Below, in pieces: positions 50,978 to 63,100 of a DNA stretch of 64,000 bases (position 1 is the stretch's first letter; each line of letters begins with the position of its first letter). The stretch spans positions 202,339,001 through 202,403,000 of the forward strand of contig NC_092336.1 in the NCBI RefSeq assembly GCF_046630445.1, given 5' to 3'. Below the pieces are notes generated by a model. That model saw nothing but the letters and a program-made list of their open reading frames with translations, was not told the DNA's origin and ran no database searches. The DNA is from Rutidosis leptorrhynchoides (Eukaryota; Streptophyta; Magnoliopsida; Asterales; Asteraceae). The translations under genes and the position numbers were made by a program.

Positions 50978-53516
50978 TGTAGTGACCCGAACTTTTCCAT
51001 GTTTATATATATTAATTGAGATTGATATTTACATGATTAAATGTTTCCAACATGTTAAGCAATCAAACTTGTTAAGACTTGATTAATTGAAATATGTTTC
51101 ATATAGACAATTGACCACCCAAGTTGACCGGTGATTCACGAACGTTAAATTCTACAAGTTTTATTCTTCAAACTTTGATTAAGCAATCAAACTTTTATTC
51201 TTCAATTTTATTCATCTAATTGATCTCTCTCAAGTTCTATCTTCAAGTTCTAAGTGTTCTTCATAAATTCTACAAGTTCTAGTTACATAAAATCAAGAAT
51301 ACTTTCAAGTTTGCTAGCTCACTTCCAATCTTGTAAGGTGATCATCCAACCTCAAGAAATCTTTGTTTCTTACAGTAGGTTATCATTCTAATACAAGGTA
51401 ATAATCATATTCAAACTTTGGTTCAATTTCTATAGCTATAACAATCTTATTTCAAGTGATGATCTTACTTGAACTTGTTTTCGTGTCATGATTCTGCTTC
51501 AAGAACTTCGAGCCATCCAAGGATCCGTTGAAGCTAGATCCATTTTTTTTATTTTCCAGTAGGTTTATCCAAGGAACTTAAGGTAGTAATTATGTTCATA
51601 ACATCATTCGATTCATACATATAAAGCTATCTTATTCGAAGGTTTAAACTTGTAATCACTAGAACATAGTTTAGTTAATTCTAAACTTGTTCGCAAACAA
51701 AAGTTAATCCTTCTAACTTGACTTTCAAAATCAACTAAACACATGTTGTATATCTATATGATATGCTAACTTAATGATTTAAAACCTGGAGACACGAAAA
51801 ACACCGAAAAACCGGATTTACGCCGTCGTAGTAACACCGCGGGTTGTTTTGGGTTAGTTAATTAAAAACTATGATAAACTTTGATTTAAAAGTTGTTATT
51901 CTGAGAAAATGATTTTTATTATGAACATGAAACTATATCCAAAAATTATGGTTAAACTCAAAGTGGAAGTATGTTTTCTAAAATGGTCATCTAGACGTCG
52001 TTCTTTCGACTGAAATGACTACCTTTACAAAAATGACTTGTAACTTATTTTTCCGACTATAAACCTTTAATTTTTCTGTTTAGATTCATAAAATAGAGTT
52101 CAATATGAAACCATACTAATTTGATTCACTCAAAAAGGATTTAAAATGAAGAAGTTATGGGTAAAACAAGATTGGATAATTTTTCTCATTTTAACTACGT
52201 GAAAATTAGTACCAAATCTATTCCAACCATAACTTAATCAACTTGTATTATATATTATGTAATCTTGAGATACTATAGACACGTATACAATGTTTCGACC
52301 TATCATGTCGACACATCTATATATATTTCGGAACAACCATAGACACTCTATATGTGAATGTTGGAGTTAGCTATACAGGGTTGAGGTTGATTCTAAAATA
52401 TATATAGTTTGAGTTGTGATCAATACTGAGATACGTATACACTGGGTCGTGGATTGATTCAAGATAATATTTATCGATTTATTTCTGTACATCTAACTGT
52501 GGACAACTAGTTGTAGGTTACTAACGAGGACAGCTGATTTAATAAACTTAAAACATCTAAATATATTAAAAGTGTTCTAAATATATTTTGAACATACTTT
52601 GATATATATGTATATATTGTTATGGGTTTGTGAATCAACCAGTGGCCAAGTCTTACTTCCCGACGAAGTAAAAATCTGTGAAAGTGAGTTATAGTCCCAC
52701 TTTTAAAATCTAATATTTTTGGGATGAGAATACATGCAGGTTTTATAAATGATTTACAAAATAGACACAAGTACGTGAAACTACATTTCATGGTTGAATT
52801 ATCGAAATCGAATATGCCCCTTTTTATTAAGTCTGGTAATCTAAGAATTAGGGAACAGACACCCTAATTGACGCGAATCCTAAAGATAGATCTATTGGGC
52901 CTAACAAACCCCATCCAAAGTACCGGATGCTTTAGTACTTCGAAATTTATATCATATCCGAAGGGTGTCCCGGAATGATGGGGATATTCTTATATATGCA
53001 TCTTGTTAATGTCGGTTACCAGGTGTTCACCATATGAATGATTTTTATCTCTATGTTTGGGATGTGTATTGAAATATGAAATCTTGTGGTCTATTATTAT
53101 GATTTGATATATATAGGTTAAACCTATAACTCACCAACATTTTTGTTGACGTTTTAAGCATGTTTATTCTCAGGTGATTATTAAGAGCTTCCGCTGTCGC
53201 ATACTTAAATAAGGACGAGATTTGGAGTCCATGCTTGTATGATATTGTGTAAAAACTGCATTCAAGAAGCTTATTTTGTTGTAACATATTTGTATTGTAA
53301 ACCATTATGTAATGGTCGTGTGTAAACAGGATATTTTAGATTATCATTATTTGATAATCTACGTAAAGCTTTTTAAACCTTTATTGATGAAATAAAGGTT
53401 ATGGTTTGTTTTAAAATGAATGCAGTCTTTGAAAAACGTCTCATATAGAGGTCAAAACCTCGCAACGAAATCAATTAATACGGAACGTTTTTAATCAATA
53501 AGAACGGGACATTTCA
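50978..53516 (+). repeat. Y 5' LTR, 2539 bp, with internal deletion
   Basis: It begins TGTAGTGACCCGAACTTTTCC and ends ACGGGACATTTCA. Relative to the 3' LTR about 760 bp is missing at 51150, replaced by about 40 bp of filler (51150-51190) copied from nearby LTR motifs (TTCTACAAGTT, AAGCAATCAAAC). The rest aligns well with scattered substitutions. Confidence 0.92.
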
Positions 53517-53518
53517 TT

Positions 53519-53531
53519 TGGTATCCGAGCG
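53519..53531 (+). promoter_or_regulatory. Y primer-binding site
   Basis: TGGTATCCGAGCG, one base changed from the usual TGGTATCAGAGC, lies two bases after the LTR. The following ~100 bp matches the X-C leader. Confidence 0.85.
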
Positions 53532-53725
53532 TTGGTCTTAGAGAATCGGAATTTTGCATTAGTGTGTCTTATCGAGTTTGTTAGGATGCATTAGTGAGTC
53601 CGGACTTCGACCGTGTTTACTTGAAAAATGATTGCTTAACAAATTTTGTTGGAAACTATATATTTTTAACATGTGAATATTATGTGATATATTAATCTTT
53701 TAACGCGTTTGATATTATGTGATAG

Positions 53726-54301
53726 ATGTCTACCTCTAGAACAAGTCCCATTGACTCACCTAATAATAATGAAGAGTCAAATGTAAATTGGAATGATTCG
53801 TGGACTGATTCACAAGTTCCCGAAGAGGAACCGGAAGAAGAGTCGGAACCGGAAGAAGAATCGGAACTGGAAAAAGAATCAGAACCGGATGAAGAAATAG
53901 AACCGGTGGGGGAAATAATAAAACAGTTAAGTAAAAGAAAATCCTCAACCAACCGACCAAGGTTAATTATGGTCAATGGTGTTTCCGCCAAGGAAGTAAA
54001 ATATTGGGAGGATTACCAATTCTCCGATGAATCGGATTCCGACGAGAATTCCGATGATGTTATAGAAATTACCCCAACTGAATTTAAAAAGGCACAAGAA
54101 AATAATAAGGGAAAGGGCATAAAAATAGAGAAATCTAATTCTAACCCCGATGAACTTTATATGTATCGTCAACCCCCGAAGTCCTTAAGTTGTAACAATG
54201 ACCCGGGAACCTCTAAACCACCAGGTTTTTCTAAACCAATGTGGAAAACGACGGCTCGTATTAGGGGAACATCATATATCCCTAGAAACTTGGCAAAATG
54301 A
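53726..54301 (+). CDS. Y ORF1: acidic protein, 191 aa
   Basis: It starts at the first Met after the leader and ends at TGA 54299-54301. The N-terminal third is a repeated E/P/S tract (PEEESEPEEESELEKESEPD), followed by a basic stretch (KQLSKRKSS), an acidic serine patch (DESDSDENSDD) and a proline-rich C-terminus. It looks disordered. There is no zinc finger, enzyme motif or membrane segment. It is the first ORF after the primer site and is intact. It could be a gag-accessory factor or a captured fragment; I recognise no family. Confidence 0.6.
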   Translation: MSTSRTSPIDSPNNNEESNVNWNDSWTDSQVPEEEPEEESEPEEESELEKESEPDEEIEPVGEIIKQLSKRKSSTNRPRLIMVNGVSAKEVKYWEDYQFSDESDSDENSDDVIEITPTEFKKAQENNKGKGIKIEKSNSNPDELYMYRQPPKSLSCNNDPGTSKPPGFSKPMWKTTARIRGTSYIPRNLAK

Positions 54302-54477
54302 ACCAAAACCGAAGAAGAAGAAACAAGCGAGTCGGAATAAGATAGTTGTATTCGCGTGGTGTAATATATGTAATATAGTGTGCTTATGCTTTATGATATA
54401 TGTAAAAATTGCTTGTATTAATAAGTATTTTTTTTATGAATCTAACTCTTGTCTATTTTACAGTATAAAAACACAAA

Positions 54478-55158
54478 ATGGATAGACAACCCAATATTTT
54501 AAGAGACCTACCCGGAGACATGATTGATGAAATCTTGTCTAGAGTCGGTCAGAATTCTTCGGCACAACTATTTAAGGCGAGATTAGTTTGTAAGACATTC
54601 AAAGAACGTTCCAAGAATGCCTTGGTTTATAAAAGGCTTTTGTTCGAAAGATGGGGGATATCACATTGGGAAATCCATAAGTTACGATGTGTTTACTTTG
54701 ACGCATATATTGCGGGGAACCCAAATGCTATTTTACGCAATGGGTTAAGAAATTATTTTGACTCAATATATCCGAATATTGGACTTCGTGATTTAGAAAA
54801 AGCGGCTAACATGCAACATAAAGAAGCATGTTATGCTTACGGATTAGTAATGTTCGCTTCTCACCAAAGTGAGAACAAGAACATCGGGCTACAACTATTA
54901 AACAAAACGTTCCCACAAGTGACGGAGTCGGTAATTGGGGTAAGAAATGAGGTTTTTAGATTTTTATGGGACTGTTGGACATTACGTAACCCTCGTCCCT
55001 TTGACGATGTTACAACACGATGTCTTATCAACGGCCATAACGGTTATGTTCCACAAGACCAAGGATGGGAAGTAATCCTAGTAAAACCAGAATGCATGAC
55101 TTGTTTCTGGACGTATGAATTACGTGTCTTTATTGCCTTTGCTGAACGACTTGTGTAG
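54478..55158 (+). CDS. F-box protein carried by Y, 226 aa
   Basis: The Met at 54478 leads into an F-box at residues 7-50: LRDLPGDMIDEILSRVGQNS then LFKARLVCKTFKERS, with the L-P and V-C-K positions of the motif. The rest matches F-box proteins of the Arabidopsis At2g35280-like group: an ILRNGLRNYF block, GLRDLEKAANMQHKEACYAY (a Sel1-like helix pair), GLQLLN, and C-terminal C/H/W positions including CMTCFWTYELRVF. Such proteins normally join SCF ubiquitin ligases through SKP1. The frame is intact with no intron, in the same strand as gag-pol, between ORF1 and gag. It is probably a captured host cDNA; expression is unknown. Confidence 0.85.
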   Translation: MDRQPNILRDLPGDMIDEILSRVGQNSSAQLFKARLVCKTFKERSKNALVYKRLLFERWGISHWEIHKLRCVYFDAYIAGNPNAILRNGLRNYFDSIYPNIGLRDLEKAANMQHKEACYAYGLVMFASHQSENKNIGLQLLNKTFPQVTESVIGVRNEVFRFLWDCWTLRNPRPFDDVTTRCLINGHNGYVPQDQGWEVILVKPECMTCFWTYELRVFIAFAERLV

Positions 55159-55502
55159 TAGCTAGAATTATCTTCACAACCATCTTGTATCAAATTTATT
55201 GTGTGCTATATTTCATGCTATATGTAAAATAAGTGATATTGTAAGTTTGTAAAATATTGTGTAAAAGTTTGAACGCGAAATATTATTATAATCAGTTTTT
55301 CATATAGAATTGTAGTAGTTGAATTGTATATTAGCTACTAAGTATGAACTTAACGGGTAGGTACTACCCGAATTTAAACTTATAAAAAGCTAATATGAAG
55401 AAAAAGCTTTTATAAATGAGTTCATATTATGCTACGAAATACTATTAACTACTCTTAATATTCTGTATGATTAACTTGTTCCATTTGACTATTTTGAAGG
55501 AA
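55159..55502 (+). other. Y spacer between the F-box ORF and gag
   Basis: About 340 bp of AT-rich sequence with no ORF. It contains ACGGGTAGGTACTACCCG (about 55351-55368), a perfect palindromic core related to the ACGGGTAGGTA of the polypurine module. That suggests an internal duplicate of the 3' signal or a junction left by gene capture. Confidence 0.5.
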
Positions 55503-56515
55503 ATGACACCGACTACTCGACACACCGTGAATATGAATGAAGAGGAATTTCGTACTTTTCTAGCTTCAAACATAGCCGCAGTACAGGCTGCGCTACATAC
55601 CAACAATAACCTTGGATCTAGCAGTACAGGAAATCGTGTAGGATGCACCTACAAAGAATTCACTGCCTGTAAACCTTTGGAATTTAATGGAACCGAAGGA
55701 CCGATCGGATTGAAACGGTGGAACGAGAAGGTCGAATCGGTGTTTGCCATAAGTAAGTGTACTGAAGAGGACAAAGTGAAGTACGCTACGCATACCTTCA
55801 CAGGTTCTGCGTTAACATGGTGGAATACCTATCTAGAGCAAGTGGGATAAGACGATGCGTACGCAATACCGTGGTCAGCATTCAAGCACTTGATGAACGA
55901 GAAATACTGTCCCAGAACCGAGGTCAATAAGCTCAAGACAGAACTTAGAGGGTTACGAACCCAAGGATTTGATATTACCACGTACGAAAGACGATTAACA
56001 GAATTGTGCCTATTATGTCCGGGAGCATTCGAAGATGAGGAAGAGAAGATCGACGCATTTGTGAAAGGATTACCGGAAAGAATCCAAGAAGATATAAGTT
56101 CACACGAGCCCGCCTCCATACAACAGGCATGTAGAATGGCTCACAAACTAGTGAACCAGATTGAAGAAAGAATTAAAGAACAGACTGCTGAAGAGGCCAA
56201 TGTGAAGCAAGTCAAAAGAAAGTGGGAGGAAAACGGTGATAAGAATCACCAATACAACAACAACAGCAATTACAACAATAATCGCAACAATTATCCCAAC
56301 AATCGCAACATCAATCGCAACTACAACAAACGGCCCAACAACAACAATGACAACAACAACAACAACAACAACAGCAACTACAACAATCATCCCAACAACA
56401 ATAATAACCGCAACAACAACAACAATCAGAAGCAGCTATGCCAAAGGTGTGAAAAGTATCACTAGGGTTCTGCACCAAATTTTGCAACAAGTGTAAAAGA
56501 AATGGTCATAGCGCA
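55503..56515 (+). pseudogene. Y gag
   Basis: The likely start is the ATG at 55503. Capsid motifs: CTYKEFTACKPLEFNGTEGP, GLKRWNEKVESVF, ALTWWNTYLEQVG, a TAA (55848), then AIPWSAFKHLMNEKYCPR, LCLLCPGAFEDEEEKIDAFV and KGLPERIQEDI. An Asn-rich low-complexity region (about 56245-56430) precedes the first zinc knuckle (CQRCEKYH), where a TAG (56463) and a frameshift occur. The remainder is in the next frame from about 56470. Confidence 0.88.
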
Positions 56516-57217
56516 GTGAAGTGTGAGGTCTATGGACCAGGGGTTAATAGAACGAAAGGAACAAATGGTGTCGGAACGAGTAATGGCGGAGCAAGTAGTG
56601 TCGGAGCAAGTTATGCCAATGTAGTTTGTTATAAATGTGGAAAACCGGGCCACATTATTAGAAATTGCCCGAACCAGGAGAACACGAATGGACAAGGCCG
56701 CGGAAGAGTTTTCAATATTAATGCGGCAGAGGCACAGGAAGACCCGGAGCTTGTTACGGGTACGTTTCTTATTGACAATAAATCTGCTTACGTTTTATTT
56801 GATTCGGGTGCGGATAGAAGCTATATGAGTAGAGATTTTTGTGCTAAATTAAGTTGTCCATTGACGCCTTTGGATAGTAAATTTTTACTCGAATTAGCAA
56901 ATGGTAAATTAATTTCAGCAGATAATATATGTCAGAATCGAGAAATTAAACTGGTTAGCGAAACATTTAAGATTGATTTGATACCAGTAGAGTTCGGGAG
57001 TTTTGATGTGATAATCGGTATGGACTGGTTGAAAGAAGTGAAAGCAGAGATCGTTTGTTACAAAAATGCAATTCGCATTATACGAGAAAAAGGAAAACCC
57101 TTAATGGTGTACGGAGAAAAGGGCAGCACGAAGCTACATCTTATTAGTAATTTGAAGGCACAAAAACTAATAAGAAAATGTTGCTATGCTGTTCTAGCAC
57201 ACGTCGAGAAAGTATAA
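56516..57217 (+). pseudogene. Y nucleocapsid end and protease
   Basis: The CCHC knuckle CYKCGKPGHIIRNC (about 56627-56670) is intact. The protease active site LFDSGADRSYMS lies at about 56797-56832, followed by FGSFDVIIGMDWL. The frame ends at TAA 57215-57217 where a coding codon is expected; RT follows in the same frame. Confidence 0.88.
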
Positions 57218-58600
57218 ACTGAAGAAAAGAGCATCAATGATGTTCCCATTGCAAAAGAATTTCCCGATGTATTTCTGAAAGAATTACCGGGATTACCCCC
57301 ACATCGATCCGTTGAATTTCAAATAGATCTTGTACCAGGAGCTGCACCAATAGCTCGTGCTCCTTACAGACTCACACCCAGTGAGATAAAAGAACTGCAA
57401 AGCCAATTACAAGAACTTTTAGAGCGTGGTTTCATTCGACCAAGCACATCACCGTGGGGAGCTCCTGTTTTGTTTGTCAAGAAGAAAGATGGTACATCCA
57501 GGTTGTGTATCGACTACCGAGAGTTGAACAAACTTACCATCAAGAACCGCTACCCACTACCGAGAATCGACGACTTATTTGATCAACTACAAGGCTCGTC
57601 TGTTTATTCAAAGATTGACTTACGTTCCGGGTATCATCAAATGCGGGTGAAAGAAGATGATATTCCAAAGACTGCTTTTAGAACACGTTACGGTCATTAT
57701 GAGTTTATGGTCATGCCGTTTGGTTTAACTAATGCACCAGCTGTGTTCATGGACCTTATGAACCGAGTGTGTGGACCATACCTTGACAAGTTTGTCATTG
57801 TTTTCATTGATGACATACTTATTTACTCAAAGAATGACCAAGAACACGGTGAACATTTGAGAAAGGTGTTAGAAGTATTGAGGAAGGAAGAATTGTACGC
57901 TAAGTTTTCAAAGTGTGCATTTTGGTTGTAAGAAGTTCAATTCCTCGGTCACATAGTGAACAAAGAAGGTATTAAGGTGGATCCGGCAAAGATAGAAACT
58001 GTTGAAAAGTGGGAAACCCCGAAAACTCCGAAACACATACGCCAGTTTTTAGGACTAGCTGGTTACTACAGAAGGTTCATCCAAGACTTTTCCAGAATAG
58101 CAAAACCCTTGACTGCATTAACGCATAAAGGGAAGAAATTTAAATGGAATGATGAACAAGAGAAAGCGTTTCAGTTATTGAAGAAAAAGCTAACTACGGC
58201 ACCTATATTGTCATTTCCTGAAGGGAATGATGATTTTGTGATTTATTGTGACGCATCAAAGCAAGGTCTCGGTTGTGTATTAATGCAACGAACGAAGGTG
58301 ATTGCTTATGCGTCTAGACAATTGAAGATTCACGAACAAAATTACATGACGCATGATTTGGAATTAGGCGCGGTTGTTTTTGCATTAAAGACTTGGAGGC
58401 ACTACTTATATGGGGTCAAAAGTATTATATATACCGACCACAAAAGTCTTCAACACATATTTAATCAGAAACAACTGAATATGAGGCAGCGTAGGTGGAT
58501 TGAATTATTGAATGATTACGACTTTGAGATTCGTTACCACCCGGGGAAGGCAAATGTGGTAGCCGATGCCTTGAGCAGGAAGGACAGAGAACCCATTCGA
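57218..58600 (+). pseudogene. Y reverse transcriptase and RNase H
   Basis: The same frame as the protease has [71 protein letters not shown], the catalytic FIDDILIYS (about 57805-57831) and a TAA at 57929 in FWL-EVQFLGH. RNase [44 protein letters not shown]. Only two stops interrupt (57215, 57929), so this is the best preserved pol in the window. Confidence 0.9.
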
Positions 58601-59880
58601 GTAAAATCTATGAATATAATGATTCATAATAACCTTACTACTCAAATAAAGGAGGCGCAACAAGGAGTTTTAAAAGAGGGAAATTTAAAGGATGAAATAC
58701 CCAAAGGATCTGAGAAGCATCTTAATATTCGGGAAGACGGAACCCGGTATAGGGCTGAAAGGATTTGGGTACCAAAATTTGGAGATATGAGAGAAATGGT
58801 ACTTAGAGAAGCTAATAAAACCAGATACTCAATACATCCTGGAACGGGGAAGATGTACAAGGATCTCAAGAAACATTTTTGGTGGTCGGGTATGAAAGTC
58901 GATGTTGCTAAATACGTAGGAGAATGTTTGACGTGTTCTAAGGTCAAAGCTGAGCATCAGAAACCATCAGGTCTACTTCAACAACCCGAAATCCCGGAAT
59001 GGAAATGGGAAAACATTACCATGGATTTCATCACTAAATTGCCATGGACTGCAAGTGGTTTTGATACTATTTGGGTAATAGTTGATCATCTCACCAAATC
59101 AGCACACTTCCTGTCAATAAGAGAAGATGACAAGATGGAGAAGTTAGCACGACTGTATTTGAAGGAAGTCGTCTCCAACATGGAATACCAATCTCTATTA
59201 TCTCTGATAGGGATGGTAGATTTATTTCAAGATTCTGGCAGACATTACAGCAAGCATTAGGAACTCGTCTAGACATGAGTACTGCCTATCATCCACAAAC
59301 TGATGGGCAGAGCGAAAGGAAGATACAAACGCTTGAAGACATGCTACGAGCATGTGTTATTGATTTCAGAAACAGTTGGGATCGACATCTACCGTTAGCA
59401 GAATTTTCCTACAACAACAGCTACCATTCAAGCATTGAGATGGCGCCGTTTGAAGCACTTTATGGTAGAAAGTGCAGGTCTCTGATTTGTTGGAGTGAAG
59501 TGGGGGATAGACAGATTACGGGTCCGGAGATTATACAAGAAACTACCGAGAAGATCATCCAAATTCAACAACGGTTGAAAACCGCCCAAAGTCGACAAAA
59601 GAGCTACGCTGACATTAAAAGAAAAGATATAGAATTTGAAATTGGAGAGGTGGTCATGCTTAAAGTTGCACCTTGGAAAGGCGTTATTCGATTTGGTAAA
59701 CGAGGGAAATTAAATCCAAGGTATATTGGACCATTCAAGATTATTGATCGTGTCGGACCAATAGCTTACCAACTTGAGTTACCTCAACAACTCGCGGCTG
59801 TACATAACACTTTCCATGTCTCGAATTTGAAGAAATGTTTTGCTAAAGAAGATCTCACTATTCCGTTAGATGAAATCCAA
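58601..59880 (+). pseudogene. Y integrase
   Basis: Zinc-binding HHCC region ([36 protein letters not shown]), catalytic core with MDFITKLPW and [17 protein letters not shown] one-base loss near 59175 breaks the SDRDG block; the next frame resumes with [16 protein letters not shown] (59275) through ALYGRKCRS. The GPF/Y-type segment [20 protein letters not shown] follows at about 59720-59780. Confidence 0.88.
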
Positions 59881-60086
59881 ATCAATGAAAAACTTTAATT
59901 CATCGAAGAACCCGTCGAAATAATGGATCGTGAGGTTAAAAGACTTAAGCAAAACAAGATACCAATTGTTTAGGTTCAATGGAATGCTCGTAGAGGACCC
60001 GAGTTCACCTGGGAGTGTGAAGATTAGATGAAGAAGAAATACCCGCATCTATTTCCAGAAGATTCGTCAACACCTTCAACAGCTTA
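59881..60086 (+). pseudogene. Y chromodomain tail
   Basis: The frame after the TAA at 59896 reads FIEEPVEIMDREVKRLKQNK, IPIV then TAG, RRGPEFTWECED then TAG, KKYPHLF. The order of the E-P, W and F-x-W-E positions is that of the Tekay-type chromodomain that guides integration to chromatin. Three stops disable it. Confidence 0.75.
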
Positions 60087-60122
60087 AAATTTCGGGACGA
60101 AATTTATTTAACTGGTAGGTAC
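60087..60122 (+). promoter_or_regulatory. Y polypurine-region motif
   Basis: AAATTTCGGGACGAAATTTA then TTTAACTGGTAGGTAC abuts the 3' LTR; it is nearly the same as in X-C and X-B. Confidence 0.8.
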
Positions 60123-63100
60123 TGTAGTGACCCGAACTTTTCCATGTATATATATATTAATTGAGATTGATATTTACATGATTAAATGTTTCCAACATGT
60201 TAAGCAATCAAACTTGTTAAGACTTGATTAATTAAAATATGTTTCATATAGACAATTGACCACCCAAGTTGACCGGTGATTCACGAACGTTAAAACTTGT
60301 AAAAACTATATGATGACATATATATGGATATATATATATAGTTAACATGATACTATGATAAGTAAACATATCATTAATTATATTAACAATGAACTACATA
60401 TGTAAAAACAAGACTACTAACTTAATGATTTTTAAACGAGACATATATGTAACGATTATCGTTGTAAAGACATTTAATGTATATATATCATATTAAGAGA
60501 TATTCATACATGATAATATCATGATAATTTAATAATTTAAAATCTCATTTGATATTATAAACATTGGGTTAACAACATTTAACAAGATCGTTAACCTAAA
60601 GGTTTCAAAACAACACTTACATGTAACGACTAACGATGACTTAACGACTCAGTTAAAATGTATATACATATAGTGTTTTAATATGTATTTATACACTTTT
60701 GAAAGAATTCAATACAATTATCAAAATAATTCTACTTAACAAAAATGCTTACAATTACATCCTCGTTCAGTTTCATCAACAATTCTACTCGTATGCACCC
60801 GTATTCGTACTCGTACAATACACAGCTTTTAGATGTATGTACTATTGGTATATACACTCCAATTATCAGCTCTTAGCAGCCCATGTGAGTCACCTAACAC
60901 ATTTGGGAACCATAATTTGGCAACTAGCATGAAATATCTCATAAAATTACAAAAATATGAGTAATCATTCATGACTTATTTACATGAAAACAAAATTACA
61001 TATCCTTTATATCTAATCCATACACCAACGACCAAAAACAGTTACAAACACTTTTATTCTTCAATTTTCTTCATCTAATTGATCTCTCTCAAGTTCTATC
61101 TTCAAGTTCTAAGTGTTCTTCATAAATTCTACAAGTTCTAGTTACATAAAATCAAGAATACTTTCAAGTTTGCTAGCTCACTTCCAATCTTGTAAGGTGA
61201 TCATCCAACTTCAAGAAATCTTTGTTTCTTACAGTAGGTTATCATTCTAATACAATGTAATAATCATATTCAAACTTTGGTTCAATTTCTATAACTATAA
61301 CAATCTTATTTCAAGTGATGATCTTACTTGAACTTGTTTTCGTGTCATGATTCTGCTTCAAGAACTTCGAGCCATCCAAGGATCCGTTGAAGCTAGATCC
61401 ATTTTTTCTCTTTTCCAGTAGGTTTATCCAAGGAACTTAAGGTAGTAATGATGTTCATAACATCATTCGATTCATACATATAAAGCTATCTTATTCGAAG
61501 GTTTAAACTTGTAATCACTAGAACATAGTTTAGTTAATTCTAAACTTGTTCGCAAACAAAAGTTAATCCTTCTAACTTGACTTTTAAAATCAACTAAACA
61601 CATGTTCTATATCTATATGATATGCTAACTTAATGATTTAAAACCTGGAGACACGAAAAACACCGAAAAATCGGATTTATAACACCGCGGGCTGTTTTGG
61701 GTTAGTTAATTAAAAACTATGATAAACTTTGATTTAAAAGTTGTTATTCTGAGAAAATGATTTTTATTATGAACATGAAACTATATCCAAAAATTATGGT
61801 TAAACTCAAAGTGGAAGTATGTTTTCTAAAATGGTCATCTAGACGTCGTTCTTTCGACTAAAATGACTACCTTTACAAAAATGACTTGTAACTTATTTTT
61901 CCGACTATAAACCTTTACTTTTTCTGTTTAGATTCATAAAATAGAGTTCAATATGAAACCATAGTAATTTTATTCACTCAAAACGGATTTAAAATGAAGA
62001 AGTTATGGGTAAAACAAGATTGGATAATTTTTCTCATTTTAGCTACGTGAAAATTGGTAACAAATCTATTCCAACCATAACTTAATCAACTTGTATTGTA
62101 TATTATGTCATCTTGAGATACCATAGACACGTATACAATGTTTCGACCTATCATGTCGACACATCTATATATATTTCGGAACACCATAGACACTCTATAT
62201 GTGAATGTTGGAGTTAGCTATACAGGGTTGAGGTTGATTCCAAAATATATATAGTTTGAGTTGTGATCAATACTGAGATACGTATACACTGGGTCGTGGA
62301 TTGATTCAAGATAATATTAATCGATTTATTTCTGTACATCTAACTGTGGACAACTAGTTGTAGGTTACTAACGAGGACAGCTGACTTAATAAACTTAAAA
62401 CATCAAAATATATTAAAAGTGTTGTAAATATATTTTGAACATACTTTGATATATATGTACATAATTGTTATAGGTTCGTGAATCGACCAGTGGCCAAGTC
62501 TTACTTCCCGACGAAGTAAAAGTCTGTGAAAGTGAGTTATAGTCCCACTTTTAAAATCTAATATTTTTGGGATGAGAATACATGCAGGTTTTATAAATGA
62601 TTTACAAAATAGACACAAGTACGTGAAACTACATTCTATGGTTGAATTATCGAAATCGAATATGCCCTTTTTATTAAGTCTGGTAATCTAAGAATTAGGG
62701 AACAGACACCCTAATTGACGTGAATCCTAAAGATAGATCTATTGGGCCTAACAAACCCCATCCAAAGTACCGGATGCTTTAGTACTTCGAAATTTATATC
62801 ATATCCGAAGGGTGTCCCGGAATGATGGGGATATTCTTATATATGCATCTTGTTAATGTCAGTTACCAGGTGTTCACCATATGAATGATTTTTATCTCTA
62901 TGTATGGGATGTGTATTGAAATATGAAATCTTGTGGTCTATTATTATGATTTGATATATATAGGTTAAACCTATAACTCACCAACATTTTTGTTGACGTT
63001 TTAAGCATGTTTATTCTCAGGTGATTATTAAGAGCTTCCGCTGTCGCATACTTAAATAAGGACAAGATTTGGAGTCCATGCTTGTATGATATTGTGTAAA

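Noticed and set aside
56148-56496. Val-rich (-) and Thr-rich (+) frames
   Set aside because: They arise from the CAA/AAC-rich Asn tract of Y gag read in other frames.
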